Both the position numbers and the translations under genes were made by a program. The notes below the pieces were generated by a model. The model did no database searches and was not told the DNA's origin. It was given only the letters and a program-made list of their open reading frames with translations. A stretch of 64,000 nt of DNA from an uncultured Neokomagataea sp. (lineage in GTDB: Bacteria > Pseudomonadota > Alphaproteobacteria > Acetobacterales > Acetobacteraceae): contig NZ_CAMKWA010000010.1 of the NCBI RefSeq assembly GCF_946476835.1, positions 1 through 64,000 on the forward strand, in the 5' to 3' direction. Position 1 is the stretch's first letter. Every line of letters starts with the position of its first letter. Positions 26,373 through 33,087 of this stretch are shown here, piece by piece.

Positions 26373-27008
26373 ATGTCTGGATTATTTGTTACGTTAGAAG
26401 GTGGTGAAGGGGCAGGGAAGTCGACGCAGGCGCGTCGACTCTCTGCTGCATTGCAAGAACATGGTTATGAAACGCTTCTAACACGTGAGCCGGGCGGCAC
26501 GCCGGGAGCTGAAGCGCTACGTAATGTCTTGCTGCATGGTGAAGCCGCTTTGTCATGGCGTGCAGAGATTTTGACGCTTCTGGCGGCGCGGTGTGATCAT
26601 CTTGATACCGCAATTAAACCTGCTCTGGAGCGTGGTGCGATTGTGATTTGTGATCGTTTCCATGATTCCACGCTAGCGTATCAGGGATATGGTGTGGGTG
26701 AGGCTTCACCTGAACGGCTGTCTTTTATTCAAGAGGCACGACGTTTTGTCGCTTGTGACCCGGATGTAACGTTGCTTCTAGATTTGCCGCGGGATGTAGC
26801 GCGTTTGCGTTTGCAGGCTCGTGGTGGAGCGGGGGACCGTTATGAGGATCAGCAGGATGCGTTTCATGAGCGTGTGCGTGAGGGGTTTGCGTATGTTGCG
26901 CAGGCGGAGCCTGAGCGTGTGCAACGGATTGACGCAGCAGCCGAGCCAGAGCGCGTGACGCAACGTCTGGTGTCTGCCGTGTTGAGTGCGTTGTCTTCGC
27001 GTTCATGA
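26373..27008 (+). CDS. tmk: Thymidylate kinase
   Basis: 211 residues. Phosphorylates dTMP to dTDP. P-loop LEGGEGAGKSTQ at residues 8-19, the DR motif in VICDRFHDSTLAYQGYG near residue 92, and a lid rich in basic residues (LQARGGAGDRYE). Start chosen at ATG 26373 (MSGLFVTLEGGEG, the family's usual beginning); ATG 26355 would add six residues and overlap dacA. The stop overlaps the holB start (ATGA). Confidence 0.96.
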   Translation: MSGLFVTLEGGEGAGKSTQARRLSAALQEHGYETLLTREPGGTPGAEALRNVLLHGEAALSWRAEILTLLAARCDHLDTAIKPALERGAIVICDRFHDSTLAYQGYGVGEASPERLSFIQEARRFVACDPDVTLLLDLPRDVARLRLQARGGAGDRYEDQQDAFHERVREGFAYVAQAEPERVQRIDAAAEPERVTQRLVSAVLSALSSRS

Positions 27009-27946
27009 CTGTAGGAGCCGCGCTTTTGGAGCCACGCCACGCGACGTGTGTTTATGGGCATGATGTTGCGCGTGCAGCGTTTCAGGAAGCTTTGAAGGCA
27101 GGGCGCTTGCATCATGCATGGTTGCTGCATGGCCCCGCAGGGATTGGGAAAGCGACTTTAGCGTTTCATTTGGCGCGTGTTTTGTTGAAGGGTGAAAACC
27201 TTGATAGCCCTGCTGGGCGGCGCATTTCTGCAGGAACGCACGGCGATCTTTTGGTGATTGCACGTGCTAAGGACGAAAAGCGCGGGCGGCTACGGTCAGA
27301 AATTACGGCCGCAGATGTTCGGCCAGTGCAGGATTTTTTGCACCACACGGCAACGGAAGGTGGTTGGCGTGTTGTTATTGTTGATGGTGCTGAATTTCTA
27401 AATCGTTTTGCTGCGAATGCGTTGCTGAAAATTTTGGAAGAACCACCTCAGAATACGGTTTTGTTCTTAACCAGTGCGGCCCCCGGTGCATTGTTACCGA
27501 CAATTCGGAGCCGCTGCCGCCTTTTGGCTTTAACGCCTTTGCTCGATGTTGATATGCGGCGTGTCCTGCCTGATTTAACGGCGGAGCATATGGCGCGGGC
27601 TCAGGGAGCGCCTGGGCGTGCTCTTTTTCTGGCAACGGATAAAGATGGATCAATTGCAGATTTATCCAGAAAAATACTGCAAGGTCAAAGGCTTAATACA
27701 GATCTCTTAACACAAATTGAGCGGGCTGTTCGTGATGCGGACGGTTTCGCATTGTTGTGTGATTTGCTAGGCGAGGGATTAGCAGATCAGGCGCGCCATG
27801 CGGCACGTCAGGGCGAAGTGTTTCAGGCTGAAGTATTGGCGCGGCATTTTACGGAATGTGAGGCGCTGAGACGAGAGACTGAACAGATGAACCTTGATAA
27901 GGTGCAGGCGATCCGCCAAGTGGTTCAGATCCTCGCGGGAAACTAG
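27005..27946 (+). CDS. holB: DNA polymerase III subunit delta'
   Basis: 313-residue clamp-loader subunit. AAA+ fold with P-loop-like LHGPAGIGKATLAFHLARVL near residue 41, a sensor segment ILEEPPQNTVLFLTSA near residue 143 and the SRC motif in IRSRCRLLAL near residue 168. The order tmk-holB-metG is a standard alphaproteobacterial block. The start overlaps the tmk stop by four bases. Confidence 0.92.
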   Translation: MTVGAALLEPRHATCVYGHDVARAAFQEALKAGRLHHAWLLHGPAGIGKATLAFHLARVLLKGENLDSPAGRRISAGTHGDLLVIARAKDEKRGRLRSEITAADVRPVQDFLHHTATEGGWRVVIVDGAEFLNRFAANALLKILEEPPQNTVLFLTSAAPGALLPTIRSRCRLLALTPLLDVDMRRVLPDLTAEHMARAQGAPGRALFLATDKDGSIADLSRKILQGQRLNTDLLTQIERAVRDADGFALLCDLLGEGLADQARHAARQGEVFQAEVLARHFTECEALRRETEQMNLDKVQAIRQVVQILAGN

Positions 27947-27977
27947 GGTTGGTTTCGCGCGTGTAGACAGAAAGATA

Positions 27978-29540
27978 ATGGCAAGACGAATGAATATGAC
28001 GCGGCGCTTCACGGTTACGACCCCAATTTTTTACGTTAATGGCGCGCCGCATATCGGGCATGCCTATACCTCAATTGCTGCGGATGTTTTGGCGCGCTTT
28101 CATCGCTTGAAGGGCCATGACGTTTTATTCGTGAGCGGCACGGATGAGCACGGTCAGAAAGTCGCGCAAACGGCAGAGGCGCAGGGCATGGATGCCCAGT
28201 CTTATGCTGATGGTGTGTCTGCATCGTTTCGCCAGATGCAAGATGACATGGCAGTTTCAAGCGATCTCTTCATACGGACAACGTCAGACGTGCATAAACG
28301 CGCTGCGACGGCCCTGTGGGAGCGGGTGGCTGCAAATGGTCATATTTATCTGGGCGCGTATGAGGGGTGGTATTCTACGCGTGATGAAGCCTTTATCGTG
28401 GAAGACGAACTGGTTAAAAAACCAGATGGTACGATGGTTGCACCATCTGGTGCACCTGTCGAGCGTGTAAAGGAACCTTCTTACTTCTTCCGTCTGTCTG
28501 ATTTTGAAGACCGTTTGTTGAAGTTGTATGAAGAAGAGCCTGACTTTATTGGGCCACACGGCCCTAAGCGTGAGATCGTTAGTTTTGTAAAGCAAGGTCT
28601 GCGTGATTTGTCGGTATCACGGACCAGCTTCGACTGGGGCGTGCCTGTTCCGGGTGATCCGAAGCATGTGATGTATGTCTGGTTTGACGCATTGGCGAAC
28701 TATCTGACCGCAACGGGTTTTCCTGATGCCGATGCTGACCGGGCAGGGTATTGGCCTGCAGATCTGCATATTGTTGGGAAAGAAATTGCTCGTTTCCACT
28801 GTGTGTATTGGCCTGCTTTCTTGATGGCTGCTGGTTTACCCTTGCCAAAGCGCGTGTTTGCTCACGGCTGGTGGACCGTTGAAGGCGAAAAGATGAGTAA
28901 GTCTTTGGGTAATGTTCTAGACCCGAAGGCGCTGGCTGATGAGTTTGGGTTGGATGCGTTGCGCTTCTTCCTGATGCGTGAAGTGCCGTTTGGTGGTGAT
29001 TCTAATTTTAGCCGCCGTTCAATGATCACGCGGACCAATGTCGAATTGGCAAATGATTTAGGAAATCTTTGTCAGCGTACATTGAGCCAAATTGCACGCA
29101 ATTTGGGTGGCATTTTGCCACAACAAGGAGCGCGTACGGAAGATGATGACGCTATTTTAGCGGTGGCTGCTGCGCTGCCAGAAGTGGTTTCGGAGCAAAT
29201 GGAGCGTTTGGCACTGAATGAAGCTCTGGAAGAAATCTGGAAGCTTATCCGTGCCGCGAACTCTTATATTGATCGTCAGGCACCATGGGCGCTGAAAAAG
29301 ACAGATACGGACCGTATGGCGGATGTGCTGCGCGTGTTGGTAGACGTGATCCGGACCATTGCAACCTTGTTGCAGCCTTATATGCCAACGACGATGGACC
29401 GTATGTTGACGCAACTTGGCGTGGCAGAAGATGAACGTACAGTTGCTGCACTGGCTACGGCTTTGCCGGCGGGGCGTGAGTTGCCAAAACCACAAGGGTT
29501 GTTCCCGCGTTTTGTTGAGGCTGAAGGCAAGGATTCCTGA
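27978..29540 (+). CDS. metG: Methionyl-tRNA synthetase
   Basis: About 520 residues, class I synthetase. HIGH motif as PHIGHAYTS near residue 21, the catalytic KMSKS in GEKMSKSLGN near residue 303, and an anticodon-binding helical domain. It lacks the C-terminal dimerisation domain of longer MetG proteins. Starts possible at ATG 27978, 27990 or 27996; all keep the core (TTPIFYVNGAPHIGH). Within the coding region, 29108-29120 carries an exact copy of the 13-bp repeat found upstream of the POT transporter gene (see findings). The stop overlaps the tatD start by one base. Confidence 0.96.
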   Translation: MARRMNMTRRFTVTTPIFYVNGAPHIGHAYTSIAADVLARFHRLKGHDVLFVSGTDEHGQKVAQTAEAQGMDAQSYADGVSASFRQMQDDMAVSSDLFIRTTSDVHKRAATALWERVAANGHIYLGAYEGWYSTRDEAFIVEDELVKKPDGTMVAPSGAPVERVKEPSYFFRLSDFEDRLLKLYEEEPDFIGPHGPKREIVSFVKQGLRDLSVSRTSFDWGVPVPGDPKHVMYVWFDALANYLTATGFPDADADRAGYWPADLHIVGKEIARFHCVYWPAFLMAAGLPLPKRVFAHGWWTVEGEKMSKSLGNVLDPKALADEFGLDALRFFLMREVPFGGDSNFSRRSMITRTNVELANDLGNLCQRTLSQIARNLGGILPQQGARTEDDDAILAVAAALPEVVSEQMERLALNEALEEIWKLIRAANSYIDRQAPWALKKTDTDRMADVLRVLVDVIRTIATLLQPYMPTTMDRMLTQLGVAEDERTVAALATALPAGRELPKPQGLFPRFVEAEGKDS

Positions 29541-30325
29541 TGACGGGTTTGATCGACACGCATTGCCATTTGGACCGTCTGACAGATGTGGATGAAGCGT
29601 TGAACTTGGCCCGAGAGCACGGTCTCTCGGGGATGATCACGATCGGCACACGTTTTTCGGAAGCGTCAAAGCAAATTGGTCTGGTCGCGTATGATCGGCC
29701 TGATCTGCGGGTGTGGTGTGCAATTGGTACGCATCCGGACCATGTGCTGGAAGAGCCGCAAATCACAGTGGCTGATATTGTGGCGCGGACGAATGAGCCC
29801 GGTGTCGTTGCAATTGGGGAGTCTGGCCTCGACTATTTCCATGGTGAAGAGGCGGTGCGGCCTGCACAAGCAGCGTCTTTTCGGACGCATATTGCGGCAG
29901 CGCGTGAAACGGGGCTGCCTCTTGTGATTCACACGCGCCAAGCGGATGATGACACGATTGCGATTTTGGAAGACGAAAGCGGGAAGGGGGCGTTTCCGTT
30001 TCTCATCCACTGTTTTGCTTCAGGGCCGAAATTGGCGCGAGCGGCTGTGGCTTTGGGCGGATATGTCAGCTTCTCAGGATTACTGACATTTCCTAAATGC
30101 GCTGAAATTCGTGAAGCAGCGCGTGAAGTGCCGGAAGATCGGCTTTTGGTGGAAACGGACAGTCCTTTTTTGGCACCAGTGCCCAAGCGTGGCAAGCCAA
30201 ATACGCCGGGTTATGTGAAATATACAGCCGAATGTCTTGCGCGTGAGCGTGGGGTGTCGTTGGATGAGATCACAGCACTAACAACGGCAAATGCACGTCG
30301 TTTATTCCGGAGGATAGCCCCGTGA
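29540..30325 (+). CDS. TatD family metal-dependent DNase
   Basis: 261-residue amidohydrolase-fold protein with IDTHCHLD at residues 5-12, AIGESGLDYFHG near 90, LVIHTRQADDDT near 130, IHCFASG near 155 and LVETDSPFLAPVP near 200, giving the metal ligands of the TatD/YcfH family, which have 3'-5' exonuclease activity on DNA. Position right after metG is the usual place. The start overlaps the metG stop and the stop overlaps the next gene (GTGA). Confidence 0.92.
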   Translation: MTGLIDTHCHLDRLTDVDEALNLAREHGLSGMITIGTRFSEASKQIGLVAYDRPDLRVWCAIGTHPDHVLEEPQITVADIVARTNEPGVVAIGESGLDYFHGEEAVRPAQAASFRTHIAAARETGLPLVIHTRQADDDTIAILEDESGKGAFPFLIHCFASGPKLARAAVALGGYVSFSGLLTFPKCAEIREAAREVPEDRLLVETDSPFLAPVPKRGKPNTPGYVKYTAECLARERGVSLDEITALTTANARRLFRRIAP

Positions 30326-31152
30326 AGATTACGGTTCTCGGTTGTGGTGGCTCAGCAGGTGTTCCCATGCTTGGTGGTGTGGAGGGCGCCCTGACAGGGT
30401 TATGGGGGCGCTGTGACCCTCAAAACCCACGCAACCGTAGAACACGGTCTTCTATCGTTATTGAAGGGGATGAGCCGTATTATCCAGAAACTATGGATGG
30501 TGCCGGTGACGGTGGCTTTCGTCTTTTAGTAGATTCAGGACCGGACTTTAGAAGTCAGATGCTGGATCATGGGCTGAGCCGGATTGATGCCGTGTTGTTT
30601 ACGCATCCTCATAGTGACCATACGAGTGGTTTGGATGAATTGCGTTCGATTAATCGTGTTTTGAAGGCCGCTTTGCCGCTTTATGCGCGACAAGATGTGC
30701 TGGATGAACTCAAGCAGCGTTTTGAATATGCATTCACGCCATGGACTGGGCCCGGATACTTTCGGCCAGTTTTTGATGAGCACTTGGTGCATGCAGGGGA
30801 TACGCTCTCTCTACCGGGGCTGCAAGCTCAGTTGTTTGAGCAACGTCATGGCAAGATCACGACTGTGGGCATGCGTTTAGGTGATTTTGCTTATTGCACG
30901 GATGTCGAAACTCTTTCGGAAGAGGCACTAGCGGTGCTGGCAGGGGTTGATACCTGGCTTGTCGATTGTTTCCAGTACAAAGAGCATCCGGCCCATGGTT
31001 GGTTGGAGCGTGTTTTGGAATGGCGTGAGCGTATTGGTGCGCGTCGTACGGTTTTGACGCATATGGGGCCAGAGATGGATTACGCGACGTTATGTCGTGA
31101 TCTCCCGCAGGGTGTTGAGCCTGCTTACGATGGTATGGTGATTACACTCTAA
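30322..31152 (+). CDS. MBL-fold metallohydrolase, PhnP-like
   Basis: 276 residues. Begins MKITVLGCGGSAGVPMLGG, with the metallo-beta-lactamase metal motif THPHSDHTSGLDELR near residue 93 and later THMGPEMDY near 250. This resembles the PhnP/RNase Z-like group of cyclic phosphodiesterases; in alphaproteobacteria it regularly follows tatD, but its substrate is not established. GTG start at 30322 overlaps the tatD stop. It ends the long plus-strand run; no clear terminator follows. Confidence 0.87.
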   Translation: MKITVLGCGGSAGVPMLGGVEGALTGLWGRCDPQNPRNRRTRSSIVIEGDEPYYPETMDGAGDGGFRLLVDSGPDFRSQMLDHGLSRIDAVLFTHPHSDHTSGLDELRSINRVLKAALPLYARQDVLDELKQRFEYAFTPWTGPGYFRPVFDEHLVHAGDTLSLPGLQAQLFEQRHGKITTVGMRLGDFAYCTDVETLSEEALAVLAGVDTWLVDCFQYKEHPAHGWLERVLEWRERIGARRTVLTHMGPEMDYATLCRDLPQGVEPAYDGMVITL

Positions 31153-31386
31153 TTGCTAAGGAATTGGTGTGTTTTCGTGAGAAAATGGCCGATTTCTTAT
31201 ATATCAGTTGGCATAATATATATTATACGACAAACCTCGGTCTGAAAAATATACCCTTTCCTCGGCGTATTCCATTACATCTGTCCGTGCATACATTCGT
31301 TATGGTTGCATGCAGATATTCATTTTGGTCGTATAGTTTCAGAATTGAGCTGTTTATCGGCTTGGTTTGGTTGGAATAGCGAATTA
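31153..31386 (+). other. AT-rich intergenic stretch, no gene seen
   Basis: This stretch lies between the MBL hydrolase gene and the repeat array. Short reading frames exist but none has a convincing start or family. It is clearly richer in A and T than the flanking genes. Apart from the AT palindrome noted separately I see nothing definite; it should contain the promoter of the transporter gene. Confidence 0.4.
31213..31226. repeat. 14-bp perfect AT palindrome
   Basis: ATAATATATATTAT reads the same on both strands, inside an AT-rich patch (31195-31230) that stands out from the surrounding sequence. It could be a promoter -10 zone, a DNA-bending site or a regulator site; nothing decides between these. 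Confidence 0.5.
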
Positions 31387-31563
31387 ATGGCATTTTGCCA
31401 TGATGATGATGTTGTTGTGGGTCGTATTGGCAATTTAGGACAAAATGCCATAACGCCATAAATGGCAAAATGCCACGGGATGATTTATGGCATTTTGCCA
31501 TTCGCGCAAAAGTGATTTGTGGCATTTTGTCCTAATTGAGGGTTGTGGCACTTTGCCATTTAT
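31387..31563. repeat. Array of six TGGCATTTTGCCA-type repeats with nested inverted repeats
   Basis: Copies of the 13-mer TGGCATTTTGCCA (or close variants, either orientation) begin at 31388, 31438 (inverted), 31463 (inverted), 31488, 31520 and 31546; distances between starts are 50, 25, 25, 32 and 26 bases. 31388, 31463 and 31488 match exactly; 31546 has one change; 31438 and 31520 share the ending GTCC. Arms pair: 31435-31450 with 31520-31535 is a 16-bp perfect inverted repeat, enclosing 31461-31475 with 31488-31502, a 15-bp perfect inverted repeat with a 12-base loop. The copies at 31458-31476 and 31545-31563 are inverted with 18 of 19 matching. The array ends about 84 bases before the likely TTG start of the transporter. 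Confidence 0.9.
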
Positions 31564-31646
31564 CTCCCCTCCCTCTTTACCTCGCTGTGGGTTCCACCTA
31601 CGGACATGCTCTGCATGTTTTATCCCTGCTGGACCGAGGAACTCCC

Positions 31647-33047
31647 TTGAGCGAATTACCAATTGAAGGTGTGACGGCAGAACGCCGCGCTACACCTATG
31701 ATGACGACTGGCCCGCAATTGTTTGGCCATCCATTGGGTTTGTGGTTCTTGATTGCTACAGAAGTCTGCGTTGCGTTTTCGCAGTATGGGTTGCAGTCCA
31801 TTTTTGTCTTGTATTTGACCAATGCATTGTTGCAGCCAGGGCACATTGAGCATGTGGTCGGTTTTGGTGCTTTGGCGGCCTGCGTAAAAGCCATTTACGC
31901 ACCAATTGGCACGAAAGCGATGGCTGCGGGGATTACGGGCCTTTTTCTCACACTGATTTTTGCTGTTCCCTTGTTAGGTGGCATTGTCGCGGACCGGCTA
32001 TTGGGGCGGACACGGACCATCATTTTGGGTGTGGTTTTGCTCACCTGCGGGCACTTGCTCATGTCTTTCGAGTGGAGTTTTGTGTTTGCATTGGTGTGCT
32101 TGATTGCAGGCTTTGGTGCTGCTGGCGGCATGAAGGCGCAAATCGGTGCTTTGTATACGGTTGATGACCCTCGCCGCTCCGAAGCGTATCAGTATTTTCA
32201 ACTTCTCTTTCAGACCGCCCCCATTGTTTCACCGCTTATCTGCGGTGCTTTGGCTGCATATGCTTGGCACTGGGGCTTTTTGGCCGCAGGTTTGGGAATG
32301 TTGGTAGGTATGGTGATTTATTTGGCTGGCCTGAAATGGCTACCGACTGAAGCACCACTCAAAGAGCATAAAACAATACGTGTATCTTTGACGCGACAAG
32401 AGCGCCGTTCTGCGATTGGGCTAGTTTTGATTTTGCCAGTTTTAGCGTTGGCCGCCCTGCCCAACCAGGAAATTTTTGACGGCTATATGCTTTGGGCGCA
32501 AGAGCATTATCAACTCAAACTGTTTGGTTGGGATTTCCCGGTCAGTAGTCTTATTTCGTTAGATGCCGTGATCGGCACGTTAACGGCTATATGGGTGCTG
32601 GCTTTTTGGCGCTGGTATGCACGTTTTTGGAAAGATCCGGCTGAGATTACCAAAGTCGCTATTGGGACAATTATTGCGGGGTTCGGGCCTTTATGTCTCA
32701 TTGTCGGGGAAAGCTTTTCTCCCGGTACCCATGCGTTAAGTCCATTATGGGGCATTGCTTTTCATACGTTCAATGACATTGGTTTTGGTATGAATTATGC
32801 CATTGGTATGGCGATGTTCTCACGCGTTGCACCTGCGAGTTTGAATACCATTTTGGTCGCAGCTTTTGTGCTTCATCTTGCCGTGGCGAATTTGATTGTT
32901 GGCAAGCTTTCCACGTTGATTGACCGTATTCCAGACTTAACGTTTTGGTGGTTACATACGGGAGCAGCATTTGCCGGAGGGGCGGTTCTGCTTCTATGCG
33001 CGATTTTCTTTAAGGATGTGTTTGATCCTACAGGGAAAGACGCTTAA
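31647..33047 (+). CDS. POT/PTR family transporter (peptide/MFS type)
   Basis: 466 residues with about 14 hydrophobic segments. The first helix region ATEVCVAFSQYGLQSIFVLY aligns with the POT signature, and GGIVADRLLGRTRTIILG with the loop between helices 2 and 3; later segments (YQYFQLLFQTAPIVSPLICG) also fit proton-dependent oligopeptide transporters. The family's ExxERFxYYG motif is degraded: E39 is kept but E-R is V42-A43 and the first Tyr is Gln, so coupling may differ. The start is TTG 31647, with AGGA at 31637-31640 and good spacing; upstream in-frame starts would run through the repeat array. A strong terminator follows. Confidence 0.85.
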   Translation: MSELPIEGVTAERRATPMMTTGPQLFGHPLGLWFLIATEVCVAFSQYGLQSIFVLYLTNALLQPGHIEHVVGFGALAACVKAIYAPIGTKAMAAGITGLFLTLIFAVPLLGGIVADRLLGRTRTIILGVVLLTCGHLLMSFEWSFVFALVCLIAGFGAAGGMKAQIGALYTVDDPRRSEAYQYFQLLFQTAPIVSPLICGALAAYAWHWGFLAAGLGMLVGMVIYLAGLKWLPTEAPLKEHKTIRVSLTRQERRSAIGLVLILPVLALAALPNQEIFDGYMLWAQEHYQLKLFGWDFPVSSLISLDAVIGTLTAIWVLAFWRWYARFWKDPAEITKVAIGTIIAGFGPLCLIVGESFSPGTHALSPLWGIAFHTFNDIGFGMNYAIGMAMFSRVAPASLNTILVAAFVLHLAVANLIVGKLSTLIDRIPDLTFWWLHTGAAFAGGAVLLLCAIFFKDVFDPTGKDA

Positions 33048-33054
33048 GCCAGTG

Positions 33055-33086
33055 AAAACCCCGCTCTTAACAGAGCGGGGTTTTTT
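33055..33086 (+). terminator. Terminator of the POT-type transporter gene
   Basis: AAAACCCCGCTC, a 6-nt loop, then GAGCGGGGTTTTTT: an 8-bp GC-rich stem plus A/T extension. It lies between convergent genes and would serve the minus-strand antiporter gene as well. Confidence 0.94.
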
Positions 33087-33087
33087 A

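Noticed and set aside
31387-31563. CRISPR array
   Set aside because: The repeats are only 13 bases, occur in both orientations and have uneven spacing; there are no spacers of constant length and no cas genes.
31387-31563. Sigma-54 promoters (TGGCA...TTGC)
   Set aside because: Each repeat contains TGGCA and TTGC, but GG and GC are only eight bases apart, not twelve as needed, and no enhancer-binding regulator is encoded nearby.
31536-31646. Longer N-terminus for the POT-type transporter
   Set aside because: An in-frame TTG at 31536 would translate through the repeat array and gives an unconserved N-terminus; TTG 31647 has a far better ribosome site.
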